DNA from: Pseudomonas neustonica
GTDB taxonomy: Bacteria > Pseudomonadota > Gammaproteobacteria > Pseudomonadales > Pseudomonadaceae
Length of the DNA stretch: 64,000 nt
Direction of reading: 5' to 3'
Assembly (NCBI RefSeq): GCF_003797945.1
Contig: NZ_RKKU01000002.1
Coordinates: 124,001 to 188,000 of the forward strand
Positions 36,994-45,154 of the stretch are shown piece after piece. The notes below the pieces were generated by a model. It had not been told where the DNA came from and made no database searches. It was given only the letters and a program-made list of their open reading frames with translations. The position numbers and the translations under genes are program-made. Position 1 is the first letter of the stretch. The number at the start of each line of letters is the position of its first letter.

Positions 36994-39504
36994 TCAGAAT
37001 GTAATGTTAACCTCGGGAGCCGCTGCCTGCAGTTGCTCCCGGAATAATTGCTGTACCCGTTCCAGCTCGTCCTGCTGTTCTGCCTCAAAGCGCAATACCA
37101 GCATCGGTGTGGTGTTGGAAGCGCGTATCAGGCCCCAGCCATGGGGGAAGTCGACCCGGATGCCATCCAGTGTGGTTATCTTGCCGTCGCCCCAATCAGC
37201 CTGCTCCGCGAGTGTTTTGATAATGGCAAATTTTTGCGTTTCGCCTACGGTCAAATTGATCTCGGGGGTGCTGATGCCGGTTGGGTAGCGCGCCATCACG
37301 GCGCTCGCTGACTCAGGCTGCATGGACAGCAGTTCGAGCAGGCGGCAGGCGCTGTACAGGCCGTCATCAAAGCCAAACCAGCGCTCCTTGAAGAACACGT
37401 GACCACTCATTTCGCCGCCGAGTAGCGCGCCGGTTTCCTTCATCTTGGCTTTGACCAGCGAGTGGCCAGATTTCCACATGACAGGGCGGCCGCCAGAGCG
37501 ATTGATCAGCGCGGGTAGCTGGCGGGTGCATTTAACGTCAAAGATGATGTCGGCTCCGGGGTTGCGAGTGACTATATCTTCGGCAAATAGCATCAGTAGG
37601 CGGTCAGGGTAGATCATTTCACCGGTGTCGGTAACGAAGCCGAGACGGTCGGCATCGCCGTCGAAAGCGACGCCAAGATCGGCATTTTCGCGCTTCACAG
37701 TATTGATCAGTTCGACCAGGTTCTCGGGTTTGCCCGGGTCTGGATGGTGATTCGGAAAGAGCCCGTCCACCTCGCAGTAAAGCGGTACCACCTGGCAACC
37801 AATACTTTCCAGCAAGGCTTGTGCGATCACGCCACCCACACCATTCCCGCAATCCACCACCACTTTCAGTGGACGAGCCATCACCACGTCGTCAACGATG
37901 TACTGCTGATAGTCATCGAGTATGTCGAGCTGTTCGCGTCTACCTGATCCCGACTGCAGCTTGTTGTCGCGCAGCCTTTGGTTCAGAGCGCCTATTTGGT
38001 CTCCCGAAAGCGTTTCGCCGGCGACCACGATTTTCAGCCCATTGTAGGCGGGTGGGTTGTGGCTACCGGTCAGCATCACGCCTGATGTGGCGCCTGTGGT
38101 GTGCGTGGCAAAGTACAGGACCGGTGTTGGCACCATGCCCAGGTCAGTTATCGCGCAGCCACTTTCCATCAGGCCCTTGATCAGTTGTTCGGTCAGTGCA
38201 GGGCCGGACAGTCTGCCATCACGCGCGACCATAACGCGTGGCTCACCCGCTTCGATTGAGGCGCTACCGATACTGCGACCAAGCCAGTAGACGTACTCCT
38301 CGGTCAGGCTTTTACCGACCACACCGCGAATATCGTAGGCTCTGAATATCTCGTCGGGTAGCGTCGGGATGCTGGGCGCTGCGGGCGCTGCGGGCGCTGG
38401 AGCCTCGTTCATGGCAAAGGGATCGTCGTCGAGAATATCGATATCGAGTATTTCGGTAGGCTGAAAAAGCGGGTCGGTGAAATCGTCACTGGGCTTTTTT
38501 TCCGGCTTGGCTACGGCGACCTCTGCCTCATCAGTGCGCTTGGCTGATGCACCCAGGGTTTGCCCCGAGCGCTTTACCAGCTGCATGATGTTCTGCGCCA
38601 GTGGCTCCAATGGGCTCAGTTGCACCCCCGCTGCCTTGTGGCCCAGGGTCAGTTGAGTCAGGGTGTGGGTGTCGTTACGCAGGCTCTGCACCCAGCTGCG
38701 TTGCAGCCACAGCATGCCGAACAGCCCACCCAGAAGTGCCAGCAGGGCAGCACCGACCAGTAACAGCGGGTCGGCGCTACTGTGTGACAGTTTGCTGCCA
38801 GCTTTGAACTCGATTTGCCAGGCCGGGTTGCTGGTGCTTAACCGTACCGCCTGGCCACTACCGTTACCGCGCTGAAACAGTACTTGCTCACCTGAGCCGG
38901 GGAATTGTTGGATGAGCGTTATCTGGCCGATGTCGTCGGCGAGTGCCGGCAGTCCGTTGATGACCCGGTCAAGCTGAAATACCCCGGTCAGGGTGCCGCC
39001 AACCGCTGCTTTTTCGGAGGCACGCAGTGGCTTGACGCCGTACAGGCGCCAATCGCCATCAACATTGTGCGCTTCAAGCGGGACTGGCAGTCCGCGCTCT
39101 GCTCGGCGAATCATGTCAAGCGCGGCAAAGCTCAGCGGTGCGGTATCGTTGCGCACCAGTTCCGCCTGCTCGGTGGCAGAGGTATAAATCGCCAGAGTGT
39201 TGGCCAGATGGTAGCGCAGCAGGCGGTCAATACTCTGATTGCCACCTTGCTGGAGTGCGACCTGCAACTGTGGGTTGCTGGCTAAGCGGGTGAGGTCGGC
39301 CTGCAGCTGCTGCATGCTCTGGTCGATGCCAGCCAGTTGCTGTTTTGCATAGCTTTCCACCAGCTCATCGTTGCGCTGTGCGGTGAAGCCTGTCAGCGCC
39401 AACCACAGCATGGCAGCACCCGCGGCAACACCAGCGATGGCCATGCCAAGGGGGATGACGGTGTTGGGTAGTCCTGCCTTGGCATCAGTCTTTTTCATTT
39501 TCAT
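36994..39504 (-). CDS. algC: Phosphomannomutase/phosphoglucomutase AlgC, membrane-anchored long form
   Basis: Interconverts hexose-1- and hexose-6-phosphates for LPS, rhamnolipid and exopolysaccharide precursors. It has 836 residues from ATG 39504 (AAGGA upstream). Residues about 12-35 are a membrane segment, and 40-270 an extracytoplasmic sensor-like region. A second membrane segment lies near 280, followed by an acidic linker and the mutase (from PDEIFRAYDIRGVVG). The mutase has the phospho-Ser loop TGSHNPPAYNGLK, metal loop DGDADRLG and GHVFFKE sugar loop. The long form is also annotated in P. aeruginosa, although the enzyme was first studied as the 463-residue C-terminal part. Confidence 0.93.
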   Translation of the reverse strand: MKMKKTDAKAGLPNTVIPLGMAIAGVAAGAAMLWLALTGFTAQRNDELVESYAKQQLAGIDQSMQQLQADLTRLASNPQLQVALQQGGNQSIDRLLRYHLANTLAIYTSATEQAELVRNDTAPLSFAALDMIRRAERGLPVPLEAHNVDGDWRLYGVKPLRASEKAAVGGTLTGVFQLDRVINGLPALADDIGQITLIQQFPGSGEQVLFQRGNGSGQAVRLSTSNPAWQIEFKAGSKLSHSSADPLLLVGAALLALLGGLFGMLWLQRSWVQSLRNDTHTLTQLTLGHKAAGVQLSPLEPLAQNIMQLVKRSGQTLGASAKRTDEAEVAVAKPEKKPSDDFTDPLFQPTEILDIDILDDDPFAMNEAPAPAAPAAPSIPTLPDEIFRAYDIRGVVGKSLTEEYVYWLGRSIGSASIEAGEPRVMVARDGRLSGPALTEQLIKGLMESGCAITDLGMVPTPVLYFATHTTGATSGVMLTGSHNPPAYNGLKIVVAGETLSGDQIGALNQRLRDNKLQSGSGRREQLDILDDYQQYIVDDVVMARPLKVVVDCGNGVGGVIAQALLESIGCQVVPLYCEVDGLFPNHHPDPGKPENLVELINTVKRENADLGVAFDGDADRLGFVTDTGEMIYPDRLLMLFAEDIVTRNPGADIIFDVKCTRQLPALINRSGGRPVMWKSGHSLVKAKMKETGALLGGEMSGHVFFKERWFGFDDGLYSACRLLELLSMQPESASAVMARYPTGISTPEINLTVGETQKFAIIKTLAEQADWGDGKITTLDGIRVDFPHGWGLIRASNTTPMLVLRFEAEQQDELERVQQLFREQLQAAAPEVNITF

Positions 39505-39547
39505 TATTGTCCTTGCCTCCCTGCAACAGTTGAACTGCCTGCCTGAC

Positions 39548-40003
39548 TCAGTGACTGCCGGTGTGGCCGAAGCCACCGGCACCGCGCTGGCTATCGTCGA
39601 ACTCGTCGACAATCTCAAATTTGGCCTGCAGAACCGGGACCAGTACCAACTGCGCGATACGCTCACCCGGATTGATGGTGAAAGCGCTGCTGCTGCGATT
39701 CCAGCAAGACACCATGAGCTGGCCTTGGTAGTCGGAATCGATCAGGCCGACCAGATTGCCCAGTACGATGCCGTGCTTGTGGCCCATGCCGGAGCGCGGC
39801 AGGATCATGGCTGCCAAGCCAGGATCGGCAATATGAATAGCCAGGCCGGTCGGTAGCAACTGGGTTTCGCCCGGCTCTAGTTGCAGCGGTTCCTGCAGCA
39901 TGGCGCGCAGATCAAGGCCCGCTGAGCCGATGGTGGCATAGGCCGGCAACGGCCATTCAGCGCCAAGGCGAGAGTCGAGTACTTTGGCTTGCAACGCGTG
40001 CAT
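39548..40003 (-). CDS. dut: dUTP diphosphatase
   Basis: Hydrolyses dUTP to dUMP, keeping uracil out of DNA and feeding dTMP synthesis. It has 151 residues, trimeric type. Motifs are [42 protein letters not shown] and the C-terminal [12 protein letters not shown] arm. Its ATG overlaps the coaBC stop (ATGA), so translation is coupled. Confidence 0.96.
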   Translation of the reverse strand: MHALQAKVLDSRLGAEWPLPAYATIGSAGLDLRAMLQEPLQLEPGETQLLPTGLAIHIADPGLAAMILPRSGMGHKHGIVLGNLVGLIDSDYQGQLMVSCWNRSSSAFTINPGERIAQLVLVPVLQAKFEIVDEFDDSQRGAGGFGHTGSH

Positions 40004-41229
40004 CAGGTTTCCTTATTGCTGTGATTTGATGCCATCAGGTTGGCGATCCGGCTAATGATTTCACGTGCCAGCTTGGATTTGCTGGCGCGTGGCAATGACT
40101 CGCTTTGCAAGGCGCGGTCGATCAGCGTGACGGCGTTATCATCACTATTAAAGCCGATCCCGCTCTGGCTGACATCATTGGCGATAATCAGATCAAGTTT
40201 TTTACGCTGCAGCTTGTCGGCAGCGTAGCTCATCAGGTCGTGGGTTTCGGCAGCAAAGCCCACGGTCCATGGGCGCTGCGGGTGCTCTGCCAGAGTTGCA
40301 AGTATGTCCGGATTGCGCACCAGCGTCAGTGTCATGCCGTCTTCACTACCCGGGGGTTTCTTCAGCTTTTGCTCGGCGCAGCTGGCAGGGCGATAGTCGG
40401 CCACGGCAGCCGAGGCAATGAAGAGATCGGCTGGCATCGCTGCCTGACAGGCGGCCAGCATGTCCTCGGCGCTGATAACGTCTACTCGTTGTACGCGCGC
40501 TGGCGTCGGCAAGTTGACCGGCCCGGCTACCAGCGTGACCCGCGCACCTGCCTCTATGGCAGCTTCGGCCAAGGCAAAGCCCATTTTGCCGGAGCTGTGG
40601 TTGGATATATAGCGCACCGGATCGATAGCTTCGCGCGTCGGTCCGGCATTGATCAGCACATGCTTGCCACTAAGAATGCCACGCTGAAAGCACTCGGCTG
40701 CGCGCGCTGCTATGTCGGTTGGCTCCAGCATGCGCCCTGGCCCGACGTCGCCGCAGGCTTGTCCACCGCTACCGGGGCCAAATACGTGCACCTTGCGCGC
40801 CAGCAAGAGCTCCAGGTTGGCTTGGGTAGCGGCGTCACGCCACATTGCCTGATTCATCGCCGGAGCGAGCGCTATGGGGGCGTCGGTTGCCAGCACTAGC
40901 GTGGTCAGCAAATCATCACCACGGCCCTGGGCCAGACGTGCCATCAGGTCGGCCGTGGCAGGAGCAATCAATACCAGATCGGCCCAGCGTGCCAGCTCGA
41001 TATGGCCCATGGCTGCTTCCGCTTCAGGGTCCAGCAGATCACCGTGCACCGGGTGGCCGGACAGCGCCTGCAAGGTCATCGGGGTAATGAACTCGCGCGC
41101 GGCCCTGGTCATCACTACCCGTACCTCGGCGCCCGCATCACGCAGGCGCCGGACCAGCTCTGCGCTTTTATAAGCGGCAATGCCACCACTGACACCCAGT
41201 ACTACCTGCTTGTTGATCAACGGCTGCAT
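40003..41229 (-). CDS. coaBC: Bifunctional phosphopantothenoylcysteine decarboxylase/synthetase CoaBC
   Basis: Makes 4'-phosphopantetheine for coenzyme A. It has 408 residues from ATG 41229 (GGGAG upstream); the open frame extends 49 more codons without similarity. The N-terminal flavin half (CoaC) has [17 protein letters not shown] and APAMNQAMW. The C-terminal half (CoaB) has [31 protein letters not shown] and [14 protein letters not shown]. It runs into dut with a 4-base overlap. Confidence 0.95.
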   Translation of the reverse strand: MQPLINKQVVLGVSGGIAAYKSAELVRRLRDAGAEVRVVMTRAAREFITPMTLQALSGHPVHGDLLDPEAEAAMGHIELARWADLVLIAPATADLMARLAQGRGDDLLTTLVLATDAPIALAPAMNQAMWRDAATQANLELLLARKVHVFGPGSGGQACGDVGPGRMLEPTDIAARAAECFQRGILSGKHVLINAGPTREAIDPVRYISNHSSGKMGFALAEAAIEAGARVTLVAGPVNLPTPARVQRVDVISAEDMLAACQAAMPADLFIASAAVADYRPASCAEQKLKKPPGSEDGMTLTLVRNPDILATLAEHPQRPWTVGFAAETHDLMSYAADKLQRKKLDLIIANDVSQSGIGFNSDDNAVTLIDRALQSESLPRASKSKLAREIISRIANLMASNHSNKET

Positions 41230-41412
41230 TGTGAACTCCCCCTCATGCTGCGCCGACGCCCGTAGAGCGCCCGGTAAATGCCCGCTACGATAGCACAGCG
41301 CTGGTTCTGAGTGACCCTGAAACAGCCTGTGTCCGCTCATTATGAGTGGGCCATCGAGAGCAAAATTACGCGCCACGGATGTACGCGTACAGCAGCCAGG
41401 GAGTAAACACGT

Positions 41413-42087
41413 ATGGCGATAACAGACTGGCCGGTAGCAGAACGGCCGCGGGAAAAGTTATTGGCGCAGGGGGCTGACGCCTTATCGGATGCCGAGTTGC
41501 TGGCTATTTTCCTGCGCACGGGTCTGCCAGGCCGCAGTGCCGTGGACCTAGCGCGCGACCTGCTCGCAGGATTCGGTAGTCTGCGCGGGCTTTTGCAGGC
41601 CGACCTGCGCGAGTTCAGTCAGCACGCGGGGCTGGGGCCTGCCAAGTATGCGCAACTGCAGGCGGTGCTGGAAATGGGGCGGCGGCATTTATTCGAGGAT
41701 CTCAAGCGTGGTTGCGCACTGACCTCACCAGGCGCGGTGAGACAGTTTCTCAAGAGCCGCTTGATGGCGCTGCCGCATGAGGTCTTTGCCTGTCTTTTCC
41801 TGGATAACCAGCACCGGGTCATTGCCTTTGAAGAGCTGTTTCGCGGCACGCTGGACAGTGCCAGTGTTTATCCGCGTGAGGTAATCAAGCGGGCGTTGGC
41901 GCATAATGCAGCAGCATTGATACTGACGCACAATCATCCCTCGGGGGTGGCCGAGCCCAGTCAGTCTGATCTGCAGCTTACGCGTCGTTTAAAGGAAAGC
42001 CTGGCGCTGTTGGATATTCGCGTGCTTGATCACCTGATCGTGGGCGATGGCGATCCGGTCTCTTTTGCAGAACGCGGGCTGTTGTAA
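41413..42087 (+). CDS. radC: RadC family JAB-domain protein
   Basis: A 224-residue protein. The N-terminal helix-hairpin-helix region ([26 protein letters not shown], then [16 protein letters not shown]) precedes a JAB metalloprotease-like domain with the zinc signature [14 protein letters not shown]. Despite the name its role in DNA repair is not established. It is divergent from coaBC, as in E. coli and pseudomonads, and precedes rpmBG. Confidence 0.93.
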   Translation: MAITDWPVAERPREKLLAQGADALSDAELLAIFLRTGLPGRSAVDLARDLLAGFGSLRGLLQADLREFSQHAGLGPAKYAQLQAVLEMGRRHLFEDLKRGCALTSPGAVRQFLKSRLMALPHEVFACLFLDNQHRVIAFEELFRGTLDSASVYPREVIKRALAHNAAALILTHNHPSGVAEPSQSDLQLTRRLKESLALLDIRVLDHLIVGDGDPVSFAERGLL

Positions 42088-42171
42088 GCGAAGAGCCCGT
42101 GGTGCGCGCCCTGGAGGGCAAAACGGAAGGTTGTAGGCTAACCGCTCGTCTGCAATTTGTGTGAATAATCA

Positions 42172-42200
42172 TTGCTTGGTGCGGACGTTTTTGGTATAAA
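42172..42200 (+). promoter_or_regulatory. Sigma-70 promoter of rpmB-rpmG
   Basis: TTGCTT (42172-42177) and TATAAA (42195-42200), 17-base spacer. The start of transcription would leave a leader of about 130 bases before rpmB. Confidence 0.65.
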
Positions 42201-42336
42201 GCTCCGCTCTTCTCGGGGCTGCGCCTGTAAATGTGTATTTGCAGGCTGGATAATTCCAGTTGCCCCGGCTGGATCACAGATTCTTTTATGGCTTCCAACC
42301 AGTTTGGGTTGGGCAATTGGTTGGAGAGGGTTAACC

Positions 42337-42573
42337 ATGTCTCGAGTATGTCAGGTGACCGGTAAAGGTCCAGTGACTGGGAACAATGTTTCCCACGCTA
42401 ACAACAGAACCAAGCGTCGTTTTCTGCCTAATCTGCAGCACCATCGCTTTTGGGTTGAGTCGGAAAAGCGTTTCGTCCGTCTGCGCACGTCTGCCAAGGG
42501 CATGCGTATTATCGACAAGCGCGGTATCGACGTCGTATTGACTGAAATCCGCGCCCGCGGCGAAAAAGTTTAA
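42337..42573 (+). CDS. rpmB: 50S ribosomal protein L28
   Basis: Large-subunit ribosomal protein of 78 residues starting [29 protein letters not shown], the typical L28 N-terminus. GGAGAGG lies 8 bases before the ATG at 42337; the longer open frame upstream is leader sequence. It is co-transcribed with rpmG, 11 bases on. Confidence 0.97.
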   Translation: MSRVCQVTGKGPVTGNNVSHANNRTKRRFLPNLQHHRFWVESEKRFVRLRTSAKGMRIIDKRGIDVVLTEIRARGEKV

Positions 42574-42584
42574 GGAGCAGTTCC

Positions 42585-42740
42585 ATGCGTGAATTGATTC
42601 GTTTGGTTTCTACTGCCGGTACTGGTCACTTCTACACTACCGACAAAAACAAGCGCACTACTCCCGATAAGATCGAAATCAAGAAGTTCGATCCGGTTGT
42701 ACGCAAGCACGTGCCTTACAAGGAAGCCAAGATCAAATAA
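42585..42740 (+). CDS. rpmG: 50S ribosomal protein L33
   Basis: Short ribosomal protein of 51 residues ([20 protein letters not shown]..., ending PYKEAKIK). It belongs to the cysteine-free L33 class, which needs no zinc. AAGGAG precedes the ATG by 8 bases. A strong terminator follows, closing the rpmBG operon. Confidence 0.97.
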   Translation: MRELIRLVSTAGTGHFYTTDKNKRTTPDKIEIKKFDPVVRKHVPYKEAKIK

Positions 42741-42757
42741 GATCGACGCTGACTAAC

Positions 42758-42784
42758 AAAAAACCCGCCTGGTGCGGGTTTTTT
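42758..42784 (+). terminator. Rho-independent terminator of rpmBG
   Basis: AAAAAACCCGC / GCGGGTTTTTT, perfect 11-bp stem with loop CTGGT and a T run. It can also stop the converging M23 peptidase gene. Confidence 0.93.
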
Positions 42785-42842
42785 GTTGCCTGCTGAAAAG
42801 TGGGTGATTCGTTAAAGGCACTGACTATTGTGCTGCTGCAGC

Positions 42843-43736
42843 TCAGGGCTCGCCACCTACGGCGAAGTTGGGCAGGCTGTCGACCGGTTGGGCAAACTCG
42901 AAAGGTATTGAAACGGTCTGCAGGCCAACGTTCTTTTGCACCACAAAATGCAAGTGCGGGCCGGTACTGTTGCCGGTATTGCCTGACAGCGCGAGTAGCT
43001 GTCCGGTATTGATGCGCTGGCCTTCTCTAACCTGCACTGAGCCGCGTTTGAGGTGCAGGTAGACGCTCATGGTGCCATCGTCATGCAGCAGGCGTACAAA
43101 GTTGCCTGACGGGTTTGTACCTCGGCCTGTCTGGCTGTTCTCGGTCTTGACCACCAGGCCGCTGCGCGAGGCGACGATTGGCGTCCCTTCGGGCATGGCA
43201 ATATCCATGGCAAAACGTCCCTTTACGCCGCTATGGCTATAGCGCCCGCCCGGTCCCTGGGTCAGGCGGAACGGGCCACCCCGCCAAGGCAGAGGGTAAT
43301 AGGTCAGTGATTGCTCTGCTCGCGGATCGCCTAGCGCATGCTCGAGTTTGTAGTCGTAATGTACCTGGCCACTGCCGGTAGGTTGTAGCGTCAGCAGCCG
43401 GAGCTCCTGGCGTGGCTGCATCACCCAGGTTATGGGTTCGCTTGGCACGCCGGTGACGTTCTGGGCATTGCTGATGCTCAATTTGATTTCGACCGGGGCG
43501 TAGAGGTCGTTGTGGACAATCAGGGTTTCGCCGCCAGCGTGGCTGCGTTTGGTGACATACACCTGGCGGTCAACGTTCTCGACCATGGCGTCACGGAAGA
43601 CAATAACCTCTGCGCCCGATACTTCCTGATCGGTATAGGTCGTTACACCATTGGCGTCGGTGTATTTATAGATGCTGCCAGCCAGAACACAGGGGCTGAG
43701 CAGCAGGGGGAGTGTGAATGCTAGTAAGGCACGCAT
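42843..43736 (-). CDS. Exported M23 peptidase with N-terminal DUF4124 domain
   Basis: A periplasmic, probably peptidoglycan-cleaving protein of 297 residues. The signal peptide ends near CVLAGS (about residue 19). A DUF4124 segment follows (SIYKYTDANGVTTYTDQEVSG), then a beta-rich region. The M23 domain starts near 165 with FAMDIAMPEGTPIVASRSG, and the zinc motif is GPHLHFVVQ. The usual HxG(x)D motif is spread (YSHSGVKGRFAMD), as in some pseudomonad M23 proteins. Activity is likely but unproven. Confidence 0.82.
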   Translation of the reverse strand: MRALLAFTLPLLLSPCVLAGSIYKYTDANGVTTYTDQEVSGAEVIVFRDAMVENVDRQVYVTKRSHAGGETLIVHNDLYAPVEIKLSISNAQNVTGVPSEPITWVMQPRQELRLLTLQPTGSGQVHYDYKLEHALGDPRAEQSLTYYPLPWRGGPFRLTQGPGGRYSHSGVKGRFAMDIAMPEGTPIVASRSGLVVKTENSQTGRGTNPSGNFVRLLHDDGTMSVYLHLKRGSVQVREGQRINTGQLLALSGNTGNSTGPHLHFVVQKNVGLQTVSIPFEFAQPVDSLPNFAVGGEP

Positions 43737-43820
43737 CCGTTGCTACCTTTCAGAGAGTTATTGAGCGCGAAGTTCAGTTTAGCGCTGAACGCGGCTCGAG
43801 GCGAGCCGCGTCCAACAGCC

Positions 43821-45005
43821 TCAGGCTGCGCTGGGTTTCAGCGAGTAAGTTCGCAGGATGTCGGCAAACTCCTGTAGCGCCTTGATGCCGCTTTCTTCTG
43901 CCTGTTGGCACCAGTCTTTCAGCGCCTGCAGCATCTCGTGACCGTTGGCGCTGGTGCGCCCCCAGATTTGTTGCAAGGCCAGCCGCTTTTCGTAGATAAC
44001 TTTGAGTGATTGGCTATGTGTCAGCATGGTATCGATACGCGCTTTATGCTGCTGGTCCAGCAGGCTGGGCTCGCGACTGAGCAGGCGCTTGGCGCGGCGG
44101 AAAAGATGACGAGCAGAGGCATCCACCCTATCGATTTCCTGCCTCACCAGAGGCTTGATTACCAGTTTGCGGTATTGCGCCATGATCTGGAAACGGTTGT
44201 TGAGGATCGCCATGGCGGTATCCATGTCCAGCGTCTGTTTGCCTTCTACCCGGTGAGCGATGGGTGCGGTGCGCCGCACCGAGGCCAGCCCCAGCAGGCT
44301 GAACAGGCGAATCCACATCCAGCCCATATCAAACTCCCATTTCTTCACCGATAGCTTGGCGGAGTTGGGGTAGGTATGGTGATTGTTATGCAGCTCTTCG
44401 CCGCCAATCAGGATGCCCCAGGGCGAAATATTGGTGGCAGCGTCACGGCATTCGAAATTGCGGTAGCCGACAGCGTGGCCAAGGCCATTGACCACGCCCG
44501 CAGCAAACACGGGGATCCACATCATTTGTACGGCCCACACGGTGATGCCCAGCGCGCCGAACAGGGCGAGGTCTATCAGTGCCATAAGGGTTACGCCACC
44601 GATCTGGAAGCGGCTGTAGACATTGCGCTCGACCCAGTCATCAGGGCAGTTCTTGCCGTAGATGCGCAGGGTGTCTTCGTTTTTGGACTCTTCCATATAA
44701 AGCTCTGCGCCCTTGCGCAGTACGGTCGACAGTCCTTTGTGAACGGGGCTGTGGGGATCTTCTGGCGTCTCGCATTTGGCATGGTGTTTACGGTGAATAG
44801 CGGTCCATTCACGGGTGTTCATGCTGGTGGTGAGCCATAACCAGAAGCGAAAAAAGTGTTTGAGCGCCGGATGCAGTTCCAGCGCCCGGTGTGCGGAGTA
44901 GCGGTGCAGGTAGACGGTGACACTGACGATAGTGATATGCGTCAGAACTAGAATTACGGCCAGAATCTGCCAGCCGGACAAGTTGAGTAAGCCGTTGTAC
45001 CACAT
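43821..45005 (-). CDS. desA: Membrane fatty-acid desaturase (delta-9 type, DesA-like)
   Basis: Di-iron membrane enzyme that inserts a double bond into acyl chains using oxygen. It has 394 residues. Three histidine boxes are intact: HRYSAHR, HRKHH and HNNHH. About four membrane segments are present. The C-terminal 110 residues are a helical extension. It resembles P. aeruginosa DesA, which acts on phospholipid acyl chains; the substrate here is inferred. A palindromic site lies about 35 bases upstream. Confidence 0.85.
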   Translation of the reverse strand: MWYNGLLNLSGWQILAVILVLTHITIVSVTVYLHRYSAHRALELHPALKHFFRFWLWLTTSMNTREWTAIHRKHHAKCETPEDPHSPVHKGLSTVLRKGAELYMEESKNEDTLRIYGKNCPDDWVERNVYSRFQIGGVTLMALIDLALFGALGITVWAVQMMWIPVFAAGVVNGLGHAVGYRNFECRDAATNISPWGILIGGEELHNNHHTYPNSAKLSVKKWEFDMGWMWIRLFSLLGLASVRRTAPIAHRVEGKQTLDMDTAMAILNNRFQIMAQYRKLVIKPLVRQEIDRVDASARHLFRRAKRLLSREPSLLDQQHKARIDTMLTHSQSLKVIYEKRLALQQIWGRTSANGHEMLQALKDWCQQAEESGIKALQEFADILRTYSLKPSAA

Positions 45006-45033
45006 AGATCTGTATTACCTCGTTAGAATACAC

Positions 45034-45054
45034 GGACTAAAGGGCCCTTCGTCC
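45034..45054. promoter_or_regulatory. Palindromic site upstream of desA
   Basis: GGAC-TA-AAGGGCCCTT-C-GTCC. The core AAGGGCCCTT is a perfect 10-base palindrome, with outer GGAC/GTCC arms slightly offset. It sits between the divergent desA and GGDEF-EAL genes. Confidence 0.35.
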
Positions 45055-45154
45055 TGATTATGGACCAACAAATGCACAATGAACATGACCGCGGGTCGCC
45101 GAATAGAGGCTGCCGTAGTAACCAAATGTTGAGTGTTATAGATAGGCAACTGTT

